NCBI GenBank assembly: GCA_902621675.1
Contig: CACNMX010000001.1
Location: 58,439 to 122,438, forward strand
DNA length: 64,000 nucleotides
Source: an uncultured Prochlorococcus sp.
Lineage (GTDB): Bacteria; Cyanobacteriota; Cyanobacteriia; PCC-6307; Cyanobiaceae
Reading direction: 5' to 3'
The notes beneath the pieces were generated by a model, which did no database searches, had not been told where the DNA came from, and was given only the letters and a program-made list of their open reading frames with translations. Shown here piece by piece: positions 27,524 to 35,011 of the stretch. Positions within the stretch are counted from its first letter, which is position 1, and each line of letters starts with the position of its first letter. The translations under genes were made by a program, and so were the position numbers.

Positions 27524-28546
27524 GTGCAAAAACTCAAAAAACTACTTTACACAGCACTAACATGTACATTTTTGCTTAACGTTAATATACCTGCTAATTC
27601 AACAGAAAAAGAAGTCAAAGTTTATTCGGGTAGACATTACAACACTGATAGAAATGTATACAAAAAATTTGCAGAAGAAACAGGAATTAAAGTTAGGCTT
27701 ATAGAAGCAGCAGGAATATCTTTAATTGAAAGATTGAAACGAGAAGGGAAAAATTCTCAAGCAGATTTAATATTACTAGTAGATGCTGCAAGAATTACTA
27801 ATGCAGCCAAAGCTGGGTTACTTCAACCAATAGTATCTTCTAATTTAGAGAATGATGTCCCAGTTGGATTGAAAGATCCAAAAAAGGAATGGTACGCTTT
27901 AACAAGAAGAGTAAGAGTTATGATTGCCAATCCAAAAGTTGTAGATGTTAGCAAAATCAATGATTATAGTGATTTGGCTGATCCTACTCTAAAAGGGAAA
28001 GTATGTTTAAGAAATAGAAAAAGTCCATATAATCAATCTTTAGTTGCCAACCAAATAATTAACAAAGGTGAATCAGAAACTAAAACTTGGTTAAGCGGAA
28101 TGATATCAAATGTGTCCCAACCTTTTTTCCCAGGGGATATATCAATAATTAGAGCAGTTTCTAAGAAAAAATGTGGAGTAGGAATTGTTAATCATTATTA
28201 TGTCGCAAGAATGTTAGCAGGTGTTAACGGAAGAAGAGATGCTTTATATGCTAAAAAAACAAAGGTCCTTACGCCTAATCCTGCTCATGTAAATATTAGT
28301 GCTGGAGGTATTGCAAAATATGCTACAAATAAAAATGAAGCGATTAAGTTGCTTGAATTCTTAGCGTCTCCTGAAGGAAGCAAAGGTTTAGCAGCGCCAA
28401 CTTTTGAACATCCTTTGAAGGAAGTTAATCAAAATGAAATAGTAAAGAACTTTGGAGAATTCGTACCCGATAGTGTAACAGTAGAAGATCTTGGGGAAAA
28501 AAATTCTCAGGCTATTAGATTGATGAAAGATGCAGGTTGGAATTAA
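27524..28546 (+). CDS. futA: Iron(III) ABC transporter substrate-binding protein FutA/IdiA
   Basis: Periplasmic ferric-iron-binding protein. It has 340 residues and starts at GTG (27524). A signal peptide occupies about 1-26 (hydrophobic TALTCTFLLNVNI). The mature part begins with EVKVYSGRHYNTD, the conserved FutA/IdiA/SfuA start with an iron-ligating His/Tyr. Further matches are QADLILLVDAARI, GKVCLRNRKSPYNQSL, GVGIVNHYYVARML with paired tyrosines, and LEFLASPEG. In cyanobacteria it is induced by iron limitation. Permease and ATPase genes are not in the window. Confidence 0.95.
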   Translation: MQKLKKLLYTALTCTFLLNVNIPANSTEKEVKVYSGRHYNTDRNVYKKFAEETGIKVRLIEAAGISLIERLKREGKNSQADLILLVDAARITNAAKAGLLQPIVSSNLENDVPVGLKDPKKEWYALTRRVRVMIANPKVVDVSKINDYSDLADPTLKGKVCLRNRKSPYNQSLVANQIINKGESETKTWLSGMISNVSQPFFPGDISIIRAVSKKKCGVGIVNHYYVARMLAGVNGRRDALYAKKTKVLTPNPAHVNISAGGIAKYATNKNEAIKLLEFLASPEGSKGLAAPTFEHPLKEVNQNEIVKNFGEFVPDSVTVEDLGEKNSQAIRLMKDAGWN

Positions 28547-28607
28547 AAATTATGATGATTATATAGGTTTAATTTTTTATTTATTATGTGCATACTTATA
28601 AACAGAC

Positions 28608-28692
28608 GGAGAGGTGGCTGAGTGGTCGAAAGCGAACGACTCGAAATCGTTTAATAGGGAACTATTCGTGGGTTCGAATCCCACCCTCTCCG
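28608..28692 (+). tRNA. tRNA-Ser (CGA)
   Basis: An 85-nt class II cloverleaf. The acceptor arms GGAGAGG and CCTCTCC pair, the discriminator is G, and the D-arm starts TGGCTGAGTGG. The anticodon stem AACGA/TCGTT surrounds loop CTCGAAA (anticodon CGA). A long variable arm and the T-arm GTGGG-TTCGAAT-CCCAC follow. CCA is not encoded. It reads UCG codons. Confidence 0.97.
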
Positions 28693-28769
28693 TTATAATG
28701 ATCATAAAGAGTGGATAATTTTTCTATTTTCTTCCTGATTTTCTTCTCAAACCTCTTTAAATGATGATT

Positions 28770-28961
28770 TCATTTGACTTTATTTTTTCCTGGATCATCT
28801 TCATCTAAATCTCTTATTTTTCTCCACCTGGAATACATATATCCAAGATAGATTCCTTGCATGAAGTTTTTTGCTCCATGTTCTAGAAGATTTTTTGAAA
28901 ATTTATCATTAAATTTTTTACTTTCTAATAATTCTTTCTGCCAGTTTATTTTTTCTTTCAT
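28770..28961 (-). CDS. Small protein of unknown function (WQKE-type)
   Basis: A 63-residue soluble protein, MKEKINWQKELLESKKFNDK at the N-terminus, helical, with a central GIYLGYMYSRWRKI and a charged tail. The start overlaps the stop of the next upstream gene (28958) in an ATGA, so the two are translationally coupled. Both carry a W-Q-K-[DE] motif near the N-terminus, hinting at a shared origin. Function unknown. Confidence 0.55.
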   Translation of the reverse strand: MKEKINWQKELLESKKFNDKFSKNLLEHGAKNFMQGIYLGYMYSRWRKIRDLDEDDPGKNKVK

Positions 28962-29143
28962 TGCTGTTGCTGTTCATCCTGCATTTTCTTCAATCTTTCG
29001 TATTCAACATTTAGAACGCCTAAGCGCCATGAATCTTTTAATCCTTTTATACCATCAATTAAGAGTTTTGCATCTGAAGGAGAATGTAACTTCATGTGTA
29101 AGAAATCTTTCTGCCAAGATTTGTCATCCCATTTAGTGCTCAA
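28958..29143 (-). CDS. Small protein of unknown function, coupled to the next gene
   Basis: A 61-residue soluble protein, MSTKWDDKSWQKDFLHMKLH then a helical region (LLIDGIKGLKDSW) and a glutamine-rich end. Its stop overlaps the ATG of the 63-residue gene downstream. The W-Q-K-D motif parallels the partner. It lies in the sparse region after tRNA-Ser. I recognise no family. Confidence 0.55.
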   Translation of the reverse strand: MSTKWDDKSWQKDFLHMKLHSPSDAKLLIDGIKGLKDSWRLGVLNVEYERLKKMQDEQQQQ

Positions 29144-29302
29144 ACTTTCCCTGTATACTTTTTGAACTCATCAGAAGTGATATTAATCATTATCGGTTGA
29201 ATAAGAAATGGCAAGTTTTCCTTATAAATAATTCTTTAACAAAAAGTACTAATAAATTTGAAATAAGCATAAGAGGGCATTTTTTTGCCCTCCTCAAGTC
29301 TT
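29144..29302. other. Gene-free stretch with one hairpin
   Basis: No supported gene. The only structure is a perfect 7-bp hairpin at 29273-29292 (GAGGGCA, six T, TGCCCTC). It lacks a good T run on either exit side, so it is a weak terminator at best. Confidence 0.5.
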
Positions 29303-29455
29303 ATGTACCTCGCTGTCCACAAAGTCAATGAAGTGCTCTGACTCCTGAATGATTACTACCACTTCTGAATGGGAAAAGATAGTGGCGACAACCTCATAGA
29401 CTACTACTCGGGTATTAATACTCTATTAATTTTAATTGAATGGGAGGATAATTAA
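29303..29455 (+). other. Short reading frame interrupted by two TGA codons (remnant, RNA or unknown)
   Basis: From ATG at 29303 the frame reads MYLAVHKVNEVL, TGA (29339), LLNDYYHF, TGA (29366), then MGKDSGDNLIDYYSG and further residues to IEWEDN and TAA at 29453. No TAA or TAG occurs until the end and the composition is protein-like, but neither TGA can be read by a known mechanism here. An overlapping 16-codon frame (29349-29399, MITTTSEWEKIVATTS) also exists. The segment is less AT-rich than its surroundings. It may be a decayed gene or a structured RNA; I cannot decide. Confidence 0.3.
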
Positions 29456-29478
29456 GTAATAGAGATAAAGGAGGCTTT

Positions 29479-29637
29479 ATGAGACTCACCACTCCATTCA
29501 CTGCCCTAAGAAATGCAACTTCAGATATTTGGAAAATGCATTATTTTAATTATCAACTTCCTAAAGACCATAGACAAGATTATTGGGAAAAAGAATGCAT
29601 AGATAACCCAACAAGTTCTCATTGCAAAGTTTACTAA
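29479..29637 (+). CDS. Small cysteine-pair protein of unknown function
   Basis: A 52-residue protein with a strong Shine-Dalgarno (AAAGGAGG, ending five bases before the ATG at 29479) and its own terminator downstream. It begins MRLTTPFTALRNATSDIW and ends WEKECIDNPTSSHCKVY. The EC.....NP....C.VY tail resembles short orphan proteins of marine picocyanobacteria and their phages, as far as I recall. No function known. The strong ribosome site and terminator argue for real expression. Confidence 0.65.
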   Translation: MRLTTPFTALRNATSDIWKMHYFNYQLPKDHRQDYWEKECIDNPTSSHCKVY

Positions 29638-29661
29638 AGGCAATATAAGTAAGATCTTAAT

Positions 29662-29686
29662 AAAGACCCTTGTCAGGGTCTTTTCT
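29662..29686 (+). terminator. Rho-independent terminator
   Basis: AAGACCCT-TGTC-AGGGTCTT is a perfect 8-bp stem followed by TTTT. It lies 25 bp after the 52-residue gene and 40 bp before the rhomboid gene. Confidence 0.88.
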
Positions 29687-29724
29687 TCTATTTAAGAAGA
29701 TATTTTTTAATTTAAAGCTTTAAA

Positions 29725-30327
29725 ATGCCTTTTAATAATTCAATATCAAAATATGATTTGCAGTATCTTGTAACTGGATTTTCTTTAATCTCAGTTTTTA
29801 TTCTTACAGATTTAATTGGAGTTATTGACAAAGAATATTTTTACTTTGTACCAAGATTAATTAGTGAACAACCCCATAGGATTTTCACATCAATTCTAAC
29901 TCATGCAGATTTAAATCATTTATTAAGTAATCTCGGTGGAATAATCATCACTAGATATTTTTTGATACGACTCGAAATTAAAAGCAGATTTTTTTACTTG
30001 AAATTTATTCTAATTTGTTCTTTTTTAAATTTTTTTATTATCTGGATTTACGAAATGATCTTATCGTATTTTTATATCTATCCCAATTATGCTGCAATAG
30101 GATTTAGTGGAATAATTTATGCTTTATTTGGATTCTTGCTATTGACTTCTTTTTATGGAAAGAAATATTTTTTAGGTAAAGAAATTGGTTTTAAGTCCAA
30201 TAATGAAGTTCAAAAAATGTTAAAGACAATATGCATGATAGGTTTGGGTTTCTCTTTTTTGCCAGGAGTAAGTTTATTAGGGCATTTAAGTGGATTTATT
30301 GCGGGATGTTTTTTATTCTTGATCTAA
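29725..30327 (+). CDS. Rhomboid-family intramembrane serine protease
   Basis: Six-helix membrane protease of 200 residues. The catalytic dyad is present: serine in AAIGFSGIIYALFG (S128) and histidine in LLGHLSGFIAG (H187). The oxyanion-side motif HADLNHLLSNLGG is at about 60-72. About 1 kb without a sizeable gene follows, so it is probably monocistronic. The substrate is unknown. Confidence 0.9.
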   Translation: MPFNNSISKYDLQYLVTGFSLISVFILTDLIGVIDKEYFYFVPRLISEQPHRIFTSILTHADLNHLLSNLGGIIITRYFLIRLEIKSRFFYLKFILICSFLNFFIIWIYEMILSYFYIYPNYAAIGFSGIIYALFGFLLLTSFYGKKYFLGKEIGFKSNNEVQKMLKTICMIGLGFSFLPGVSLLGHLSGFIAGCFLFLI

Positions 30328-31001
30328 TAGAGATTAATTACCTTTTGCTCAAATTAATATAGTAATTTCCTTAGATATCCAAGTTTTTCTTTCACTCTTT
30401 TATTTAATATTAATCAATTTTAATATTGAAATTAACTTCTATTCTAATACTTATAAGCAGTAAACTAATCGCAATTTGGTGTGAAGGTAATACCATATAA
30501 GATTAATTTTCCACCACATTATCGAAGCTGTCCCACTAACGATTATAGATTTAGAAATATTAACTCTGAATAAGTTATCACCTTAAAAAATGGCAAAAGT
30601 AGAAAATGATAGAGACATGTATATTATGCAGTTGGAAATGCAAATGCTCAAAGAAAAGAAAACGAACTAGCTTTAATTATAAAAAACGTAATTCTGAAGC
30701 ATGGAAGCTGATCTCAACAAGTACAGCAATGGTAGATACTAAAAACCAGTTTTCAAATCTTTATCTATTTGGGAAAAGAATTAGTAATTAATTTTGTAGA
30801 TATTTGATACCTCTTGACTTGAGATCAAATGTTTGAGAAACTCCTCGCACAATAATTTCCGATAAGTAAAAACCCATCTATCTAAATTAGGTTCTTTCTT
30901 CAATAAAATTTACAGCAATAGAAAACTGGAACATGTGACAGTTAAGTAACATTCCATTTGCCCCTTCCACGAAAAAAAAATAAATGGCATACTCTAAAAA
31001 T
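30328..31001. other. Gap with only tiny candidate ORFs
   Basis: No normal-sized gene is supported. Two short plus-strand frames look mildly protein-like: 30481-30573 (GTG start, 30 residues, VKVIPYKINFPPHYRSC start) and 30590-30670 (26 residues, described separately). A longer frame at 30606-30791 overlaps the second and has unconvincing composition. The -10 candidate of the Yfr2-like RNA lies near 30990. Confidence 0.4.
30590..30670 (+). CDS. Possible 26-residue peptide
   Basis: Starts ATG at 30590 and ends TAG at 30670. The peptide starts MAKVENDRDMYIMQLEMQML and ends KEKKTN, a strongly helical, charged sequence that could be the start of a coiled coil. There is no clear ribosome-binding site. 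It could be a true micro-protein or the remnant of a longer one, since the downstream sequence is open in another frame. Low certainty. Confidence 0.25.
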   Translation: MAKVENDRDMYIMQLEMQMLKEKKTN

Positions 31002-31096
31002 GTGTGAAGGAGTGGTTTTACTAAAACAGTGGAAACAAGGATACACTTGATTTAGTAAAACCTAGAAAGGCCTCTAGAAATAGAGGTCTTTTTTTT
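31002..31096 (+). ncRNA. yfr2: Yfr2-family (Cyano-1) small RNA
   Basis: A TACTCT-like -10 near 30991 precedes a transcript start near 31002. A perfect 12-bp stem pairs GGTTTTACTAAA (31014-31025) with TTTAGTAAAACC (31051-31062). The 25-nt loop contains GTGGAAACAAGGATACACTT, recalling the conserved GGAAACA loop of Yfr2-Yfr5. A terminator hairpin (GGCCTCTA-GAAA-TAGAGGTC plus T8) follows. Size and layout fit the Yfr2 family of abundant cyanobacterial sRNAs. The 230 bp between it and the next gene show nothing else. Confidence 0.78.
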
Positions 31097-31327
31097 ATGC
31101 AAACTCACTACTTTTATTGACTCTCCTAAATCATTCAAAATGCCTACAAATCCCAAAAATGTAGTGTTTGTTGGGGACTCGTAATATGAATAACTGTCAA
31201 AAATAAAAATCTATTTCAAAAATTGTTTTATTATCTTGGCAATTATATGCTTAAAAAATTTTAAAATTGATTTTTAAAGTTTTTATAGAGTATTATCAAA
31301 GGAATATCTAACATAATAAGTTTTGAT

Positions 31328-33154
31328 ATGAGGTTGATTTTTTATATTTTTATAATTAGTCAATTCTTAAATTTTCTTGGAGTCTTTGCAGAAAAAGTAA
31401 AAGAAGATTTGTCTGGATTAAATTCTGTTAAGTGGAAAAAGTTAGAGGAAAAGAAATCTAACCCATTGAAAAAGATTATTTGGAAATCCTACAAAAACGA
31501 TGAATTTTTTTTTGGAAATGAAAAACAACAACAAGGTTCAAGAACAAATAGAACAAACTCATTAAACGAGGAAAGATTTTTTGAATCCGTAAAAAATTCT
31601 GTTTCTTCTATTACTGAAATTGAACCTTTTTTACCTCTTAATAATTTTCTTAAAAAAGAAAATTTTCAGACTTCAGTCAGGTGGAAATCATCTTTTGAAG
31701 GAGGCGCATCGGGCGGAACTGGGCAACAAATCCCTTCATTTGTTTTTGATTATGGGATTTCAGATTCTTCTTTAATAACCATTAATTTTTCTGAGGCTGA
31801 TGATAAGTTATACAATCTAATCAATGGTCAAAAAGTAGATTATCATTGGCAAAACTATGCTTTTTCATTTAAGAAAAAATTATTAAATACTAATGAAAAT
31901 AGCTTTGTAATATCAATAGTTCCAACCCTCGAGTATTGGCGGCATGCCAGTGGATCTAAGGACTCTAAAAGTATTTATAATCAGAAAGATAGTCTAGATG
32001 GTAGAGATAGATTTGATAATTTAATTGGATCTTTATCTTTGCCCATATCAAAAAAATTAAATGAAAACTTTACTACTTTAATTGTTCCTGGTGTTACATT
32101 TTTGCCTGAGAAATTAGGTTCAAAAGGAATTGGTAAAAATGCGTATGGTAATAATTTCTATATAGGAAGCGGTATTGTTTTAGATATTGCTAAAGATTTT
32201 AATTTTCTTGCCTCATATACATCTCCATTAGGCCCAGGTAATAATTATTTTGACAAGAATTTAAACTACTCTAGAAAACCTATTTATAGTATTGGTTTGG
32301 GATGGGACGTTAATTCTAAGATTGGTATTGAAGGGAAAATTACAAATTCATTTGGAGCTTCCCCCTCGACTGGATTGCTAACTATCCCATCAGACAATCA
32401 GCTACTCTACTCTGCCAATATAACTTATAAATCTCAAGGAGAAGATACATATCTTACTCCTCTAAATGAAAGAGATCAATTGATTAGCAATGGTGGAATT
32501 ACTGTAAATAATGCCTTAATGCCAAGAGTTGGAACTTCAAAAATTAATTTTAACTTTGATAATAAGGGAAATTTGTTTGGTTCTTATAGTTACTCTTTAT
32601 CAAATATATTTAAATTAGAGCTTTTAAATATTGGAAGTTTTAATGAAGTAATTTCAAGTGGAGATAAAAATTCAAATTTATATTCAACTTATTTAGATGA
32701 TAGTAATCTTAATTTCAGGTTAGGAGGTAAATTATTATTATTTAGCCCTCAAAAAAATGATCTTTTTTGGATGTCTTTAAGATCATCAGTTGGAAGAGAT
32801 AATAATACCAATCAAGGTTATTTATTCTCTGAATTAATAAATACTATTAGAGTAAACAATTGGTTGGCATTTAATGTTAGTCCAAAATACTTTTTTAGTG
32901 GAGTTGAAAGTTTCGGAGGGATAGGTCTCTCAAGTTATATAAATTTATTTGACAATTTAATGCTTATCCCAGAAATAAATACTTCAATAAAAAACAATTC
33001 AGATTCTAATTTTACTCTTGCATTGAGATATTCTTTTTCACCTGAAAAGTCATTAGATTTATATTATTCAAATGCCGTCGGAGTCCAAGACATTGGACAA
33101 CTTCTTAAGGATAAAGAGTATAGGTTGGGAATAAAGTTAAATTTTTTACTATAA
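31328..33154 (+). CDS. Large outer-membrane beta-barrel protein, function unknown
   Basis: A 608-residue product with a signal peptide (about 1-21, ending GVFAEK). A charged linker rich in lysine and glutamate follows to about residue 110. The rest has alternating amphipathic strands with many aromatic ends (LLFSPQKNDLFWMSLRSSVG, WLAFNVSPKYFFSG) and a C-terminus ending in a strand (LGIKLNFLL). This layout suggests a 16-20-strand outer-membrane barrel. No porin or TonB-box signature is evident. It is isolated between Yfr2 and the ferredoxin gene. Confidence 0.6.
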   Translation: MRLIFYIFIISQFLNFLGVFAEKVKEDLSGLNSVKWKKLEEKKSNPLKKIIWKSYKNDEFFFGNEKQQQGSRTNRTNSLNEERFFESVKNSVSSITEIEPFLPLNNFLKKENFQTSVRWKSSFEGGASGGTGQQIPSFVFDYGISDSSLITINFSEADDKLYNLINGQKVDYHWQNYAFSFKKKLLNTNENSFVISIVPTLEYWRHASGSKDSKSIYNQKDSLDGRDRFDNLIGSLSLPISKKLNENFTTLIVPGVTFLPEKLGSKGIGKNAYGNNFYIGSGIVLDIAKDFNFLASYTSPLGPGNNYFDKNLNYSRKPIYSIGLGWDVNSKIGIEGKITNSFGASPSTGLLTIPSDNQLLYSANITYKSQGEDTYLTPLNERDQLISNGGITVNNALMPRVGTSKINFNFDNKGNLFGSYSYSLSNIFKLELLNIGSFNEVISSGDKNSNLYSTYLDDSNLNFRLGGKLLLFSPQKNDLFWMSLRSSVGRDNNTNQGYLFSELINTIRVNNWLAFNVSPKYFFSGVESFGGIGLSSYINLFDNLMLIPEINTSIKNNSDSNFTLALRYSFSPEKSLDLYYSNAVGVQDIGQLLKDKEYRLGIKLNFLL

Positions 33155-33167
33155 AAAAACGAAAAAT

Positions 33168-33419
33168 TTAGTTTTCCCAATATGGGTCTGTAGTCAAAGA
33201 AACTTTTAATAAAGATTTTTTCTTACTTTTAATATCACTTATACAAGCCCTTATCGTTACACCATTTACATCGATTTCACAGGCACCGCAACTTCCTGTA
33301 AGACATCCAGTAGGGATTTCTAATCCGGCTTTTTTTGCACATGAGAACCAATCATCCCCCTCCGAAACAAAGGTTTCATTATTGTTTGGCCATCTAATTT
33401 TAAGTTTTGTTTCTTTCAA
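33168..33419 (-). CDS. [2Fe-2S] ferredoxin, short plant-type
   Basis: An 83-residue electron-transfer protein. Four cluster cysteines are visible in CLTGSCGAC (C-x4-C-x2-C) and the later RACIS. The spacing is that of plant-type ferredoxins, but the protein is shorter than PetF (about 97) and basic at both ends. Its ATG overlaps the cobQ stop (ATGA), so it is cotranslated with cobalamin synthesis. Partner enzymes are unknown; a reductive step in cobalamin or another pathway is inferred from coupling alone. Confidence 0.87.
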   Translation of the reverse strand: MKETKLKIRWPNNNETFVSEGDDWFSCAKKAGLEIPTGCLTGSCGACEIDVNGVTIRACISDIKSKKKSLLKVSLTTDPYWEN

Positions 33420-34945
33420 TTTAGTACTGATGTGATATTTAAATGTTTATCAAATTCTTTGGCAAGATTATCAATAATTGATTCTCTTTTCTTTTTATAA
33501 GGTATTGATTTTTTATTTAATATAGGTAAATTTTTGCTCTTCCTTATTAAATTTATATATTGATCTCTCCAATTATCATTTTCAAATATCCCATGAATGT
33601 AAGTACCTGCAATTATTCCACCTTCTTTATTTTCTTTATACCATCCTAGATTTAAGTCTTTAAATATAGGTTTAATATTTACTGAGGTTTGAGCATATTC
33701 TAATTCAGTCTGGCCATTATGAATTTCAAATCCATTTATTTTTGAATGGCATGGCCATAATGATTCAGAATTGATTTGTCTCGTTAATTTATTTTCAAAG
33801 AAAGTTGTTCTTATTGGCAGTAATCCTATGCCTTTAATTTTTTGTTCTGAATAACTTCTAGATCCCTCTTTAAAAAAAGGATCTTCAAGCGATGTACCTA
33901 ACATTTGAAACCCTCCACAAATGCCAATAATATTTCCTTTATTGTTTGAATATTCTTTTATATCCTTAGATAAACCACATTCTTCAAGAAAAATTTGATC
34001 TTTAATAGTTTGTTTACTACCGGGAAGAACAATAAGGTCAAACTTATTTAAGTTTTGGGATTCTCTTATCCATTCAATTAATATTGTTTCTTCATTTTCT
34101 AATGGATCGAAATCCGAAAAGTTACTTATAGATGGTAATTTTATGATCCCAACTCTGATCTCAGGATTTGAGAAACGTGATTTTTTTTCTATTAAATCTA
34201 AAGAATCTTCTGGGGGAAATGAATCATTTAACCATGGAATAATTCCAATGACAGGGATTTTAGTTTTACTTTCTATCCATTTTTTCCCTTCTTTAAATAA
34301 TGAAAGGTCGCCTCTAAATCTATTTATAATAATTCCCTTAACAAGTTTTTTTTCTTCTGGTTTCATTAATTCAAGGGTTCCTATGATTTGAGCAAATACT
34401 CCTCCCCTTTCAATATCAGTAACCAAAATGCAATTTGCATTTAAATACTTTGCAACTCTTAAATTAGTGAGATCTCTATGAATCAAATTCATCTCTACGG
34501 GACTTCCAGCCCCTTCGATAATTAAACGGCAATTCGGATTTCGTTCGTATATAGACTTTAAACTTTTTTTAATTACTTCCCAGCCTGGAATAAACCAATC
34601 TTGGTAGTAATTTTGGGCGGTTGTTATTCCTATACTTTTGCCTAAGTGAATAACCTCACTTAATGAATTGCCTTGTGGTTTTAATAAAATGGGATTCATC
34701 TCAGCAGAGGGATTAATACCACAAGCAAAAGCTTGCAGTGCTTGTGAATATGCCATCTCTCCACCTTCCCAATCAACCCAAGCATTGTTACTCATATTTT
34801 GTCCTTTAAAAGGTATTGGTTCTTCTCCTAGATTTTTAAGAATCCTGCAAATAGCAGTAACCGTTAACGATTTTCCTGCTCCACTGGAAGTTCCTAGGAC
34901 CATTATTGGTTTCCTTATTTCATGTAATTTTGCTTCTAACTCCAT
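33416..34945 (-). CDS. cobQ: Cobyric acid synthase
   Basis: Amidates cobyrinic acid a,c-diamide at positions b, d, e and g in cobalamin (pseudocobalamin in this group) synthesis. The 509 residues carry an N-terminal P-loop GTSSGAGKS at about 18-26, PFKGQNMSNNAWV, the central VILVTDIERGGVFAQIIGT region and a C-terminal class-I amidotransferase domain with IIGICGGFQMLG (nucleophile Cys) and the late GTYIHGIFEN histidine. The length is normal. Confidence 0.95.
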   Translation of the reverse strand: MELEAKLHEIRKPIMVLGTSSGAGKSLTVTAICRILKNLGEEPIPFKGQNMSNNAWVDWEGGEMAYSQALQAFACGINPSAEMNPILLKPQGNSLSEVIHLGKSIGITTAQNYYQDWFIPGWEVIKKSLKSIYERNPNCRLIIEGAGSPVEMNLIHRDLTNLRVAKYLNANCILVTDIERGGVFAQIIGTLELMKPEEKKLVKGIIINRFRGDLSLFKEGKKWIESKTKIPVIGIIPWLNDSFPPEDSLDLIEKKSRFSNPEIRVGIIKLPSISNFSDFDPLENEETILIEWIRESQNLNKFDLIVLPGSKQTIKDQIFLEECGLSKDIKEYSNNKGNIIGICGGFQMLGTSLEDPFFKEGSRSYSEQKIKGIGLLPIRTTFFENKLTRQINSESLWPCHSKINGFEIHNGQTELEYAQTSVNIKPIFKDLNLGWYKENKEGGIIAGTYIHGIFENDNWRDQYINLIRKSKNLPILNKKSIPYKKKRESIIDNLAKEFDKHLNITSVLN

Positions 34946-35011
34946 TAGTAATTTATATTAATTTTAAAATTTATTAATTATTAAATTGAATTATAATTTG
35001 GTAAAAAATTT

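Noticed and set aside
29273..29292. Terminator for a plus- or minus-strand gene
   Set aside because: The hairpin is perfect, but neither exit side has the needed T run.
29339..29368. Selenocysteine or programmed TGA readthrough
   Set aside because: No SECIS-like structure or selenium genes are visible here. Decay or RNA function are simpler explanations.
30606..30791. 61-codon frame as a gene
   Set aside because: It overlaps a more plausible small frame and has basic, cysteine-rich, low-order composition (CILCSWKCKCSKKRKRTS). No ribosome-binding site is evident.
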